A stretch of DNA of 64,000 nucleotides from Rhipicephalus microplus (GCF_043290135.1 NC_134700.1:155388053-155452052); one strand, 5' to 3'; positions 12,512 to 24,790 are shown, counted from the stretch's first letter. Translations and numbers: made by a program. Notes: generated by a model not told the origin, from the sequence alone.

Positions 12512-13864
12512 GCACCACAGGGTAAAATCTATTCTAGTTCAGTTTCCCGACGACTATAGTAGAGGCGATACACCATTTGCTTGTTTCAGGCTTGGCAGCG
12601 TCAATCAATCATCAAAGAAATATCTCTCTAAACACGGCATGCTTTGCACTTCTCACATTTCACGTTGGCGGAGCTGAAACACCCATTCGATAGCACTTCT
12701 CTGTGACACGTGGCGTAGCCGTGATAGCAAAACTCTAACAATTCGCTTAGCAGATGAAGCCCATATACATTAAGCGCCCACTGGGGTTTACGGCCGCACC
12801 TTTTCTATAGGCTTGTTAAGTCATGCAAACCAAGCCTTCAGCCAACAATTATTTTGCTTTGATTTTCGGATGCTCATCACGTGTGTACTATTCGGAAAAA
12901 CTTGAACGCTTAGCTGACGTTGTACTGTTAGCCATCATTAAATTAGTGTACTGTGGCCTTTATATGTGCTGGCATTGGCAACATTTTTTTTTCGGCTGCA
13001 GAGCTGAGTTGCCAGTTACGCTTAAAATAAGCGGATTGGGGCTTCTTTTTTTGTGGAGTGGCTGGTACAATTTCACATTCACTTGTCGCGTTTTTCGGAG
13101 CTCATTTGCGACTTCAGCAGATATAGCTACATATTATATGGTTTACTAATAATCAAGCTCACCAATTCGCGTTTTTCGTTTACTGTTGACGTGTTCATCG
13201 ATCACTTTGAGTATAGTGAGTGTACAGGTTGGCTCAGGATTCTCTTTTAATGGGGCAAAGGTTCATCGGGGCGTCCTGCCCCTGTCCTATTCAGTCAAAG
13301 TATGGGACAGATTTTGTGCCCCCCCCCGGTCTTCTTGACCCCCCTGATCCCCATTACTTATGCGCACGTCGATGTTTCAGTGTTAAAGTCACATATACTT
13401 TAGGGGTATTCACAGGAAACTTTAGTCATGCGCTGGCAAGAGTGCCTTCAACCGAATTGAGACTGCCCTGGAGACAATATTAAAAACTAGCTATGTGCTT
13501 TCGTTCAGAGTATTGCATATTTTGGCTGTACAAAAAACACGATGTTTTTAAACTATCTGTATAATGGGGACATTTTAAATCATAATAAAAACAATTCTAA
13601 GCATGAGAAAATCCTTTGTGTCTCCGCTTTCTTTAAGGCTTGTTTAGTGTTGAGCACTCACTTATTTGCTTGATAGCATCTGACAACACTGCTACCGAGA
13701 TATTATAGGGCACCTAATGCTGAAGTACACAGTGGTCATTGGTTTTCGTTCTTGTAGTAATGCGCTGCCACCTGAATCGAAACCACGATTTTGAGCTCAT
13801 CGTGGTGTGTTGCGTCAGCGCTACAGCGAAAGTGAGAGCTTCCGGCTGATTGCACCAGCCATGC
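12512..13864. other. No gene recognised
   Basis: AT-rich unique-looking sequence. The frame at 12823-13149 (108 codons) has hydrophobic stretches but no recognisable family, no conserved start context and no splice evidence. Confidence 0.5.
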
Positions 13865-13879
13865 CTAAGATGCACAATG

Positions 13880-14114
13880 ATTGATTTGTGGGGTTTAACG
13901 TTCCAAAACCACCATATGATTATGAGAGACGTCGTAGTGGAGGGCTCCGGAAATTTCGACCACCTGGGGTTCTTTAACGTGCACCCAAATCTGAGCACAA
14001 GGGCCTACAACATTTCCGCCTCCATCGGAAATGCAGCCGCCACAGCCGGGATTCGAACCCGCGACCTGCGGGTCAGCAGCCGAGTACCTTAGCCACTAGA
14101 CCACCGCGGCGGGG
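13880..14114 (-). mobile_element. Ruka-like SINE, full length with tRNA-derived head
   Basis: The best SINE copy in the window. On the reverse strand it begins near 14114 with a tRNA-like head: A-box TGGTCTAGTGGCTAAGG (about 14088-14104) and a perfect B-box GGTTCGAATCC (14050-14060). These are the internal pol III promoter elements. The body shared with 7766-7939 and 57612-57805 follows, and the 3' end is a short ATCA-type tail. Direct repeats starting CTAAGAT at 13865-13879 and 14115-14129 (about 12 of 15 bases alike) look like an aged target duplication. It encodes no protein and would need a LINE partner to move. Confidence 0.88.
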
Positions 14115-14129
14115 CTAAGATTGAGAATG

Positions 14130-16049
14130 TAACGAAGAGCAGTGAAGAAAAGAAAGAACCTAGGCCTAACTATTTGTACAGCGCACTCAACGGCTGGGCG
14201 CACCCTAGGATGGCCGGAACTCTAGCAGATTAGGCAGGAAATGGGCGCTCGTGGCGGTGGCGTGGATGAAGCATAAAATGTTTATTAAAGCCTCACTATA
14301 ACATCATTTGTTTGAGAGACAACAGTTTCTTTGTAATGTCGCTGCATCATCGGAATGTTGGAAGCATAGGTGTTTCAGCGATTTATTGTCTCGAATGCAG
14401 CCCGTGGTAAACCATCGCATGAAAAAAATAAGCTTGTCAAAAACAGCAATGCAATACGCACGCACAGGCTGAAAAGTTGAAAGAAAAGAAGGACGAGAAA
14501 CAGCGGGTCTTGGAGAATGGCATGCGCGTAATTCGGGTGGAACGCCAGAACAAAGTCACACTGACACTCCAGTAAGCTACGCGATGTGCGCTACAGATCG
14601 ATTGATGAGAATTTTATAGCGGGAGTACAGGAGCAGAACGTTTTGTTTCGGTTTCCACGCACAGTGGCTCCCAAAAGTTGGAGTGGGAGAGACTGTTTGG
14701 GGTTGCGATACAGAAGTTGTGCTGGAAGAAATTGGGAAGAAAGTTAAGCCAGCAAGGCCACAGTACATGGTGCATTCCGTATATACAGTGATGTCGAAAT
14801 GGTCACTCCCTGGCATTCGGTTCAATTACGCGAAACTCAGATGTGGGAGCGGCAACATCTCTCTTCTGCCTCCCGATTGCGTTTGCGGTCATTGACGTCG
14901 ACAAAAAAAACTGCTGCAGCTACCAGCAAGCATTTCACGTAATAGTGTGAAAGCGTACACACAGCAGACGAAAGCTCAATCACACGCGGGCAACACGAGA
15001 CGACGTAGTAAGAGGCTAAAAGTTGCAATACCTCTACACGAATATTGAATGAAACAGCGCAAAAACCCGCAATAATAACGGGTATGACACTGGACAGGAC
15101 CGTTAATTTTTGAAGCGTTATGAAATGTAACTTAGAAGCGGAGCGGTTCGGGCTAGTTGGTATGACACATATATACAGTGTACAGTGAGCACTACAGCGT
15201 ACGATAGTTATAGCGCGAGGTTAGAACATGGGCGAACGGACAATAAAAAGACGAGCACTCGTCTTATTCTAGTCTCTTTGTCGTCGTTCTGCTCGTGGTG
15301 TAACATTCATTATGAAACGGTTCCGACAAACTGTTTTCGACACACGGAGGCTGATTTGCGGAGAGAAGTGCATTAATCAAACATGGAAATGCAGGATAGA
15401 AAGCAACTATAGAGAAGAGTTTTTTAGGAGAGTGTTTACTTTATTCTTCATGGCAGCCTAGGTTACCCGAAATTGAGAAACTATACACCACTCTGATAAC
15501 CCCGGGTAACTGCTGTTCATGACCAGCCTAAGTAGCTCTGCTCGTAAGGTGTAGCGTTGGTCAGCTGAGCGGTGCTGGCTAACGGCCATGGCGGCCACTG
15601 AAATGCGGAGGTTACATACGAATAAAAGCCATAGACCTAGATTCATTCACAAGTTTAAGAATCTCGGATGGGCGAAATTATTCTAGAGCCCCGACACCAT
15701 GGCACGCCTTATAATCATGACGGGGGGTTTTAGCTCTCGAACATACCTCGATGCCGAAACACGTACTATAACGTATGTCCTCACCGCAATGTGATCTGTT
15801 ATTGTATTGCGTATACGTGCTATGCAAACAGTCTTCGAAGCCTTGTCGCAGCGAGCCCCTCATTTTGTTATGTCCTTTAAATCCTGTTGCATCCCGAGTT
15901 AGTGAATCAAAATACCTCCCGATTCCTTTATTCAGTTCTGAAGTTTGGTGACAGTTCTTGTTCTAATTCTTAGAGGTGACAGTATTATGATTTGTCCATG
16001 TTAGTGATCCAGTTTGTCCGATATTTGTTCTCAACACCTACTCCAAGCC
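14130..16049. other. No gene recognised
   Basis: About 1.9 kb with only short frames (all under 85 codons) and no repeat family that recurs in the window. Confidence 0.5.
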
Positions 16050-16445
16050 TTCAAGGAGCTTAAAGGAGCACTAAAGGCAACTATTAGGTCGACGTTAATT
16101 GTTGAAATAGTGGTCCTGAAATCTTTTAGTGTAGATTTTGTGCCAAGAAAGGGCTCATTTTGAAATAAAATTAAGTTTTAGTGGCCTGCTTTGGGTTAGC
16201 ACACTTCAAACTATCCGCCTCAAAAATCGGACTGACTTACGTCACTGTAGGCGTACACAACGTTGCCCGGCTTTACTGCACGATCACCGACATTAGTATA
16301 CAAAACGAAAGCAGCAGGAGCCATGTCAGCAACAACGGCCATTGATCAATTTCCTGCCGTTGGCTCTGAAGTGACAGATGTGTTTTGGTTCTATCTGCGC
16401 CCCGCTATAAGGCACGGAATATTGAGTTTAACCATGCGAAAATTG
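16050..16445 (+). repeat. Candidate dispersed tick repeat
   Basis: The stretch starting GGAGCACTAAAGGCAAC (about 16064) resembles a phrase I remember as very common in tick genomic and 3' UTR sequence. It does not recur in this window and I could not define its ends, so this is memory-based and weak. Confidence 0.3.
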
Positions 16446-16897
16446 AATTGTTGAACCACTCGTGCCATTCCCCATAGTAACGTCCGGTGGTTCGTCTTCC
16501 CATAAATCAGACATAAGCAAACAAACAGCATTTTGTTGTGTCTGTTGATGCATTGAATGTTCTTTATTTAGTGCAACTAGATCGATTACTAGTGATTGAT
16601 CGTAGGCGGTTCGTCAGACGTCATCGGTATCATTTGGAGAATGTGCTTCTGTGGCGCATGTATTCTTGTGCATTTACCTTAATTTCTTGGTAAGTAGGGC
16701 ACTGCTGTTGATAATATTGTCGTTTTAGAGATTGTCGCATACATTGAGCTTTAACTTGGATGTAAATTGTTGTTTGACGTAATTGTATCTATAAAAAGGT
16801 GTAATACTTCGGCTAGCAGCAACCTCTTGAACTTACTCATCTAACGGTTACAGAACACACGGGCACTTAAAAATCACATCCGATATTAGCGAAATTT
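16446..16897. other. No gene recognised
   Basis: AT-rich left flank of gypsy element 1, with nothing assignable. Confidence 0.5.
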
Positions 16898-16901
16898 ATA
16901 G

Positions 16902-17065
16902 TGCGATGATGTTTATTCGAACAGAGGAGTCGCAACAAGGTCGCGACGGAAAATGGGCAAACGGCAAGTCTGGCAAAGGCGGAACAGGTTCTCGCGCAAT
17001 CAGAGCACGGGGTTCTTCGTACTCTTTTGAAGGCGAATACGCGTTAGTGCGTATGCTCCACTACA
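16902..17065 (-). repeat. 3' LTR of gypsy element 1
   Basis: Forward-strand ends are TGCGATGATG and CTCCACTACA, which read TGTAGTG...CGCA on the element strand, so both ends have the usual TG..CA. A short purine-rich GGGGGTAT, the probable polypurine tract, lies immediately inside at about 17066-17073. Confidence 0.93.
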
Positions 17066-17100
17066 ATACCCCCGGGGTGAAGAGTAGCCATCCTGGCGAC

Positions 17101-20100
17101 TCAGGGAGTAGGCACAATGAGGGGGTCGTAGTAGGGCTTGAGACGGTCGACGTGCACGGTCTCACGTCCTCGACGGCGCAAATCTGGCGATTGTGTTAGG
17201 GGCTCGATGATGTAATTCACCGGCGAGGTTGCGTCAATGACACGGTATGGACCATGGTACTGGGCCAGAAGCCAAGAAGAAAGGCCAGGTTCGTGCGGGG
17301 GCACCCAAAGCCACACAAGAGAGCCAGTACGAAACGTAGGCGCCATGTGATGAACGTCGTCATGTCGGGTCTTTTGTAGACCTTGAGCCTCACTTGTCAT
17401 AGACCGAGCCAACTGACGGCAGTCTTCTGCGTATCTGGCGACTTCCGAAAGGGGGGGGGGGGGGGGCACTCCGATGCATCAGGGCGGTACGGGAGTATGG
17501 TGTCAAGTGGGTGGGATGGTTCGCGGCCGTACAACAGAAAGAACGGGGAAAAACCGGTAGTCGCTTGCGTCGCGGTGTTATAAGCGAATGTAACAAATGG
17601 TAATACAGCGTCCCAGTTAGTGTGGTCGGAGGAGGTGTACATCCTCAGCATGTCGCCAAGTGTGCGGTTGAACCGTTAAGTGAGACCATTCGTCTGTGGA
17701 TGGTATGCGGTAGCTTTCCGGTGTATGATGTTGCATTGAGCAAGAATAGCTTGTATGACCTCCGACAGGAACACTCGACCCCTATCACTGAGTAATTCGC
17801 GTGGAGCCCCATGGCGGAGAATGAAGCTGCGCAGAATGAAGAGTGCAACTTCGTGGGCCGTCGCTGCCGGTAGAGCTGCAGTCTCAGCGTAGCGTGTCAG
17901 ATGATCGACGCCGACAATAATCCACCGGTTTCCAGAGCGACTATATAGGAGGGGGCCATAGAGATCGATACCCACGCGGTCGAATGGGCGAGCCGGGTAT
18001 GGGAGCGGCTGTAACGTGCCAGTAAGGTGCCGCGGAGGTGTCTTGTTCTGTTGGCAAGTGGTGAAAGACTGAACGTATTTCTGCACAAAGCGATACATTC
18101 CTCGCCAGTAATATCGTTGGCGCAGCCTTTCGTAGGTTTTCAGGACACCTGCGTGAGCACTTTGGGGATCTGCATGAAAATTCATGCAGATGTCAGAGCG
18201 CATATGAGTTGGGACAGCAAGGAGCCACTTCCGACCACCAGGCATATAGTTGCGGCGGTACAGAATGTTGTCTCGCACGGAAAAGTGGGCTGATTGCCGG
18301 CGTAGCGCTCTCGTGGAAGGGACAGCAGACGGATCGGTAAGGTAGTCGAGTAACAATGCAAGGTATGGATCTTCACGCTGCTTTGAAAGCATGTCAGTGG
18401 TGTCAATTGGTGACAAGGTGGCAAAAAGGGGTGACAGAGAAGCCACATCTGGTGTTAATGGCGATCGCGAAAGTGCATCGGCATCCGCATGCTTGCGACC
18501 GGAACGATATACGACACGGATGTCGTATTCTTGCAATCGAAGTGCCCAACGCCCCAGGCGTCCGGACGGGTCCTTCAAGGTGGACAGCCAACATAGAGCG
18601 TGGTGGTCTGTGACCACGTCGAAAGGACGGCCGTAAAGGTACGGGTGAAACTTCGTCAACGCCCAGATTATGGCCAAACACTCCTCCTCTGTCACGGAGT
18701 AATTCAATTCAGCCTTCTTGAGAGCGCGATTTGCATAGGCGACTACGTATTCAGATTGGGTGCCTTTCCGTTGTGCCAAAACTGCACCAAGACCGATGCC
18801 ACTTGCATCGGTGTGAATTTCTGTGGCAGCAGCAGGGTCGAAGTGACGAAGAATAGGTGGTGAGGTCAGCAGGCGGTGGCAGCTGGTGAAATGCGTCGTC
18901 ACATGCAGGTGACCATACAGATATGCCTTTGCTGTTGGAAAGCAGACTCGTGAGAGGTGCGATGATGGACGCGAAGTTGCGCACGAAGCGACGAAAGTAG
19001 GAGCAGAGACCGACGAAACTTCTTAGGGCTTTCAGTGATGTGGGCAACGGAAAGTCAGCGACAGCTCGAAGCTTATCGGGATTCGGAAGAACACCGTCTC
19101 TTGTGATGACATGTTCCAATATGGTTAGTTTTCGTGCTGCGAAGTGGCACTTCTTGGAGTTAAGTTGTAGGCCTGCAGAAGTTAGACACGTCAGAATCTC
19201 GTGGAGGCGAGCAAGATGTGTCGGGAAATCAGGTGAAAAGACTACGATGTCATCCAGGTAACACAAGCAGGTTTTCCACTTGTGGGCACGCAAGATGGTG
19301 TCGATCATGCGCTCAAATGTGGCAGGCGCGATGCAGAGCCCAAATGGCATGACTTTGAACTCATATAGGCCATCCGGCGTTACAAAGACTGTTTTAGGGC
19401 GATCACATTCAGCCATTGGCACCTGCCAATACCCACAACGCAGATCCGAAGATGTAAAGTACTCGGCGCCTTGTAAACAGTCAAGAGCATCATCTATTCG
19501 TGGTAGTGGGTAGACATCTTTTTTCGTAATATTGTTTAAGCGGCGATAGTCCACGCAAAATCGTACGGTGCCATTTTTTTCTTGACCAGAACCACAGGTG
19601 ATGACCATGCGCTTTGAGAAGGCTGTATGACTCCACGTTTAAGCATGTCATCTACTTGCTCCGTAATGACGCGGCGCTCTTCGGCGAAAACGCAGTAAGG
19701 ACGCTGTCGCAGAGGCGAATGTGAGCCGGTGTCAATAGTATGAGTGATAGTCGTGGTGCGGCCCAAAGCAGGCTCTTGAAAGTCGAAAGAAGAACGAAAC
19801 TTGTTAAGGAGAGCAACAAGTTGGCGGCGATGCGAGAGGGGAAGGTCTGCGTCAATAGCATTGTCGAAGGCTGACGAACTTGATGGCTCAGACGCATGAG
19901 TGATTGCAGCAATGTGACATGGCATTTCGTCGGGAAGAATAATATCATCGATATGGTCGACAGGTTGCACATATCCTAACGTTTCACCACGAAGTAAGCC
20001 AATGGGGTAGCTGCAGTGGTTGGTAACCAGCATTACGGTTAAACCAGGCGCAATTGTAAGAACAGCAAATGGGAGAACGATGCCCTTGCGTTCAGTAAAA

Positions 20101-20650
20101 ACCGGAGATGGCGTAAACACCACCGTGCCGTCAGGTTGCGCCACACATGAAAGGCTAATAGGGACCGAAGCTTCAGGAGGCAAGGTGATGTCGTCATCAG
20201 CGATGAGTTTGCAGAGCAGAGGAGAGCGGTCGGGTGGTGGAAATTCACATGTTGGCACAAGGGACACTTCGGCACGGGGAAAATCGATGATAGCTTCATG
20301 ACGTGATAAGAAATCCCAACCCAGGATAAGGTCATGAGAGCAAGATGGCAGAACAAAAAACTGTACGACGTACAAAACGTCTCGGATGACCACGCGCGCC
20401 GTACACACAGCCGAGGGATGAATGCGTTGCGCGCTAGCCGTGAACAGCACCAAGCCACTGAGAGATGTGGTCACTTTCTTCAGTTTCCTACAAAATTTTG
20501 CGTTCATCACAGAAACGGCGGCCCCGGTATCAATTAACGCTAATGTGGCGACTCCCTCAACATCGACATCAACAACATTTTGCGGCGAAAATGGAGGCCT
20601 TGGGAATTGCGCACAAGGTGCAGTTCTTGCCTCCGGAACTGCACTGATTA
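17101..20650 (-). pseudogene. Gypsy element 1 protease-RT-RNase H-integrase (broken)
   Basis: Pol starts in the -1 frame relative to gag just after 20651. Protease has ALIDTGAAVSVM (about 20510-20545) and LILGWDFLSRHEA. RT has [31 protein letters not shown] and the catalytic YLDD at about 19250. RNase H has [18 protein letters not shown] and [11 protein letters not shown]. Integrase has an HHCC-type finger (ending CQQNKTPP), [19 protein letters not shown] and a GPYRVI module near the end. Lesions: frameshifts near 19580 and 18870, a TAA in the integrase at about 17673-17675, and a frameshift at a run of 15 G at 17452-17466. The C-terminus reads YYDPLIVPTP. Confidence 0.92.
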
Positions 20651-20657
20651 GTTTCCC
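20648..20657 (-). promoter_or_regulatory. Probable -1 ribosomal frameshift site at gag end, element 1
   Basis: The reverse strand reads GGGAAAC (20651-20657) directly followed by the gag stop TAA (20648-20650). In gag frame this is G GGA AAC, the canonical X XXY YYZ slippery form. The -1 frame is open into protease and starts KLISAVPEARTA, matching the other two related elements. Confidence 0.7.
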
Positions 20658-21926
20658 TCCTCAGGAGGTGGTCGACGACGCATAGGCGATGGCGATCGGC
20701 GACAAGGTGATGGGAAACGAACAGTCGATATGTGGCGATCCGAGTCGGAGTGCCTCTGTTCATATGCAGACGTGGCGGTCTGCTGCGGTGCGTAGGTAGG
20801 AGCTCCGAAGTATGCGTGCGCAGGTGTGGGACGGCGGCGGCAGAAGCGTGCAATGTGGCCAGCAATGCCAAACGCGAAGCAGATGGGACGATTGTCTCGG
20901 GTGCGCCACTCATTAGCTGGACGGAAAAAGCGAGGTGGGGGCCTGTAAACTGGAGGCGAGGCCGGAGGAGGTGGAGCCGATAAGGCGACTGGATTCGGTG
21001 GGGGCCGCGCGACCACAGCTGTGTAGCTGAGAGATGAAGGCGGCGCAGTTGGTGCGTAGCCAGCAGTTGAGAGATCAGATGGCACCGAAGTGCATGGGTA
21101 AGAGGCCGGAACTGTAGGGAGGGCATTGCAAATTTCAGTGCGTATGGCCTGCTGCATATTCGAAGGGAGGCTTGTCGTGGGCGCGTCGCTATGCGGCAGC
21201 AGGGAGAGCTGTCGGGCGACTTCCTCCCTGATGAAGTCTTTAATCTGGTTCGACAGAGTTCCTTGGTGAACGTTGCCATTTGCGAGTGTGACGGCCAAGA
21301 TCGAATCTGGTGATGGGACACTCTGTCGGACGATGGAACAACGATGCAATTCATCGAAGCTCTGACACAGGCTTACGAGGAGTGCCACCGTGGTCGGGCT
21401 TTTCGCCAGCAACATCTGGAATGCGCCATACTCGATGCCCTTGAGAATATGTCGAATTTTCTCTTCTTCAGGCATGGATGAGTTAACACGCCTGCAGAGG
21501 TCGAGCACATCCTCAGTATAGCTAGTAAAGGTCTCGCCAGGCTGCTGGGCTCGGTGGCGCAGACGCTGGTCAGCGCGGAGCTTGCGGACCTCTGGTTGGC
21601 CGAACGCTTCGGTCACGAGGGTCTTAAAGGTGGACCAGCTGGCGATGGCGGTTTCGCGGTTGGTGAACCATAGCTTGGCGACGTCAGCCAAAAAACGATA
21701 ACACAGGCAAGCTTAGAGTCGTTGCCCCATTTGTTGCTGGCACTTACGCGTTCGTACAAGGAGAGCCAGTCTTCGACGTCTTGCTCACCACTGCCGCTGA
21801 AGATTGGCGGGTCCAGCTGACGGGTAGCACCGGGGCAGGTCGACGGGGAGCTGATGGTGCTGGCTGTGCTGGGATGGGCTGGTTGACGACTGCGTCAATC
21901 ATGTTGTACGGTGGTCTTTCGGCCAA
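20648..21926 (-). pseudogene. Gypsy element 1 gag (broken)
   Basis: The main gag frame runs 21691 to 20648 and contains FTSYTEDVLDLCRRV and HILKGIEYGAFQMLL, shared with elements 2 and 3, then a Pro-rich stretch, then a zinc knuckle. The knuckle reads CFAFGIAGHIARFC: the second Cys is Phe, so it is CFHC rather than CCHC, while element 2 keeps the Cys. The N-terminal part (DPPIFSG, DVEDWLSLYERV) is in other frames because of a frameshift near 21695 at a T run and another near 21830. The start codon is uncertain; the ATG at 21924-21926 is one option. Confidence 0.87.
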
Positions 21927-21980
21927 CTTGCGAGAGCGGAGCTCCAGGTCTGCTTAGGAATCTCAGCAGCCTCCACCAAA

Positions 21981-22144
21981 TGCGATGATGTTTATTCGAA
22001 CAGAGGAGTCGCAACAAGGTCGCGACGGAAAATGGGTGAACGGCAAGTCTGGCAAAGACGGAACAGGTTCTCGCGCAATCAGAGCACGGGGTTTTTCGTT
22101 CTCTTTTGAAGGCGCATACGCGTTAGTGCATATGCTCCACTACA
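21981..22144 (-). repeat. 5' LTR of gypsy element 1
   Basis: 164 bases, same ends as the 3' LTR. Immediately inside it (21971-21980) the element strand reads TTTGGTGGAG. The TGGTGGAG portion is shared by elements 2 and 3 at the same place and is the probable primer binding site; I did not match it to a particular tRNA. Confidence 0.93.
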
Positions 22145-22148
22145 ATAG

Positions 22149-22380
22149 AAACACTGATCATAATGCCTCGACTAAAGCTATGATTTTAGACACGCAGCAG
22201 CCTAAGGCGGAGAATTTGTCCATCACTCCCGTGGCATCCACACTTCCAGCGCGTTGCGTGTTCCCTCCATTTCTCTCTCGTCTCCTACGCTGCCCATCTC
22301 ACTCCTCTAGGATCGTGATGCATCTGGAGCAGTACAGAAGGTGCTCCTGTGTCACCGCTGGAGGCCGTGGTCAGTGTCAG
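22149..22380. other. Unassigned spacer between element 1 and BEL/Pao fragment
   Basis: Nothing recognised. It may be a decayed continuation of the BEL/Pao element, whose downstream part would lie here. Confidence 0.4.
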
Positions 22381-23820
22381 TTAAGAAGTACCAGAAGTGC
22401 CACGCTGGGCGGTTGGTCGGGGAGAAGCAGTCATTGCGACGGCACGAGACAATTCGCAGAGGACAGTTAGATTTCGACGTCGGCACTTGTTGCACGTGAG
22501 ATTCTGCGAAATTCGACAAAATTTAGCGAAGTGATTGCGCGTTCCACCCCTGAAGCAGCATTGAGCGTTGCGCAACCGGGATCTTTCTCTTCGATGGAAA
22601 TGTCGGCCGTACATTCCACGAGGCTGGGAGTTCTTCTGTTACACAGCACACAATAGCGAGTGCGCTGCTCTGCCGGTTCCGTCACCGCTAGCGCAGCTAC
22701 CGATGGAATTCCCTGTACAGATCTCGTCGATGAGTGCATGCCATCAAGTACGCTGGTTGAGGAGCGGAAATGCGACGACGGTTCTTGTTTCTTTTCTTTC
22801 TCAAGCACCTCCACCTGGATTTTCAGAATGGACAAGATGACGGTCGCCTTATGCGGTCTTGCGTGCGGTAACATGCGCTCAGCTGACGCGTCCCCACACT
22901 GGGTGCTCTTTTCTTTCTTCTTCTGTCGGTACAATATAGCTAGGTCGTCTGGCAAGCACCTTATCAGGTCGCAATTGACAGTGTACTTCTCGGTTGGTAC
23001 ACCCCGGACTTCAAGCGCCTTGACGCAGAAACGCACAGTGTCGCGCAGCATCCGAAGCTTCTGCTCTTGCTTGGAACTCCGTAAGGGTTACAGTGCAAGA
23101 AGTTGGTCGATGTGTTCGTTCAACAGTAGTTCGTGTCGACCGAAGCACTCTTGCAATGTCTTGACGGCAACATCGTAGTTGTGGTCAGCCAGCCTGATAC
23201 CTTCGATTGCTCGCTTGGCTGCTCCCGTCAGGTATGTTAATATTTCAATTTCTCGATCGGTGGCATCTCGTGGTCGTTGCGGATGGTTGCGCTGTAGTAA
23301 TACCAGAATCCTTTCCACTGACGTAGATCGCCGGCATACGTCGTGACTTTAAGCGTGGGAAGTGCGACAAACTGGAAACGTGGCGTACTAACTTGTTCCT
23401 GCGCTGCAGGCGCAAATCCGACGTTGCTCTAGGTAGCGGTTACCCGGTCGCCGCGCTGTCCTCTCGTTGATGGGTCACTGAGACGGGTCGACTGTTCTCG
23501 TTCTGACAGGAAGAACTGCGTGCCAACAATCGCTTACAGAATCTTGTCGTAGTAGTCAGTTGCACCCTCAACTTCTTCGATACCATCGACGGTCTTCAGT
23601 GAAGTCAAGAATGTCAGTATGTAGCAGGCGGAGCTGAGCTTCTTTGCTTCTTTCGTCTTCAAAACGGCGACTTGTCTGCTCATCTCGCGTGCCTCAGTGG
23701 TAGGATCCTGCAGTAGTCCTTCCTGTCAGTAGCGTCATAATTCGTGAGACGCTGAACCTGACAGTCCCAGGAACCTGCCGAAGGCGCTCGGCTGACGACA
23801 TCGTAGTCCCGGAACGACCA
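22381..23820 (-). pseudogene. BEL/Pao retrotransposon gag (broken)
   Basis: On the reverse strand, 23318-23088 encodes a conserved BEL/Pao gag block (DUF1759-like) with EIEILTYLTGAAKRAIEGI and NYDVAVKTLQECFGRHELL. A further block at 23051-22467 contains CLPDDLAILYRQKKKEK and RYCVLCNRR...LVEC. Knuckle-like FAKFCRISQNLTCNKC occurs near 22500-22540 in another frame. The parts lie in different frames, so the gene is broken. No pol domain is visible; the downstream part of the element is missing or too decayed to see. Confidence 0.8.
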
Positions 23821-23841
23821 CTCTCGGGTTTCGGCACCAAA
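23821..23841 (-). promoter_or_regulatory. Probable primer binding site of BEL/Pao element
   Basis: The element strand reads TTGGTGCCGAAACCCGAGAG. TGGTGCCGAAACCCGGG-type leaders are, from memory, common at the 5' LTR edge of arthropod BEL/Pao elements. It sits just upstream of the gag region, as expected. Confidence 0.65.
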
Positions 23842-24335
23842 TAATAATAACGCGGACCCGTGGTCGTACGTCAGGAACACGATGTTTACTCGATCAGGGC
23901 TAGCGCCGCCTTACCTACTTCCTTCTTCTCTTTCTTCCTCTCTGTCCCACCTCCACCTAAGCCCATGCCCCACTTCTTTATTTTCAGCAACGCCGTTGTT
24001 CAAGCCTGACGTTTCCGCATCGATGGACTTGTGTACCGCTCGCAGCACGCAATGCGCTTCCAAAAAGCCCCATAAAACCATCATGGTATCTACCTGGAAC
24101 TACCACAGCGCACTTTCACCCAGTTCATTGCCGGTTTCCCTTCTCGCAGGGCCGCCCACAGGAAGAATTGTTAAAAACCCGCGCCTTTTCATGAAGACGG
24201 CCTGGCCTTTTCACAGGCCATTTGACCTCGAAGCACAAACCCGCTTGTACTTTTGTACTTACACACTCACGGCGTTCTTTCCGGGATCATTTCTGCTAGG
24301 AAGGGGGGGGGGGTGGAGTAGTCTGTAGCATCATT
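23842..24335 (-). repeat. Probable 5' LTR of BEL/Pao element, ends approximate
   Basis: This occupies the expected LTR position upstream of the primer binding site. The far end is placed tentatively near 24335, where the reverse strand reads TGCTACAGACTACTCC. No second LTR is present, so the boundaries cannot be tested. Confidence 0.45.
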
Positions 24336-24483
24336 GTCATTGCCATATATCATTGTAATTTTACTAGCCACCACGCAACGCCTCACGAGAACCTCCCGTT
24401 GAAGTCGTAGTACGAGCCAAAAAATAAAAATTGCCCGCAGCTTCCCTCGGGGGAACACTGAGGAGGATGCGGAGCATATAATT

Positions 24484-24625
24484 GGTTAACGGGGTGTTAA
24501 AGTGCGACTTACTTGGGTCGATGGCTAAATGGGTTAACGTGGTTGTGAAATGGGGTGTTAAATTGCGACTTACTTGGGTCGATGGCTAAATTGGTTAACG
24601 AGGTTGTAGGAGGGGGTGTTAAATG
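24484..24625. repeat. 61-bp tandem repeat, two units plus a partial third
   Basis: GGGGTGTTAAA recurs at about 24491, 24552 and 24613. The first two units share TGCGACTTACTTGGGTCGAT and a TGGTTAACG-type segment. Confidence 0.85.
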
Positions 24626-24790
24626 AGTGAACACGTACACACGTATGCGAAAGGACGGCGCTGGTCGAAGGGACGTCGATCATTGTGTTTGTGGATTCGT
24701 TGGAATTCATTTCACCGCGACCTTGGACGTCGACGCGCCGTACAAACCAACCGACGAGCGGCAACTGAGCGAGCGAGCGCCGACCTTGAG

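Larger units (their letters stand above)
16902..22144 (-). mobile_element. Ty3/gypsy LTR retrotransposon, element 1 (complete but decayed)
   Basis: A 5.24-kb reverse-strand element with two LTRs of exactly 164 bases and a 4-base target duplication ATAG on both sides (16898-16901 and 22145-22148). Domain order on the reverse strand is gag, protease, RT, RNase H, integrase, which is the Ty3/gypsy order. The LTRs differ at about 7 of 164 positions by my hand alignment, so the insertion is not recent. Gag carries at least two frameshifts and pol at least three frameshifts plus a nonsense codon. Confidence 0.95.

Noticed and set aside
11724..12559. Poly-Val, Cys-Met-Tyr-Val and poly-Gln/Asn/Thr proteins
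   Set aside because: Microsatellite translations (CAA, ACAT, CAGA). No start context or homology supports coding.
18027..18902. Forward-strand frames overlapping element 1 pol
   Set aside because: Antisense shadows of the reverse-strand RNase H and integrase; no independent features.
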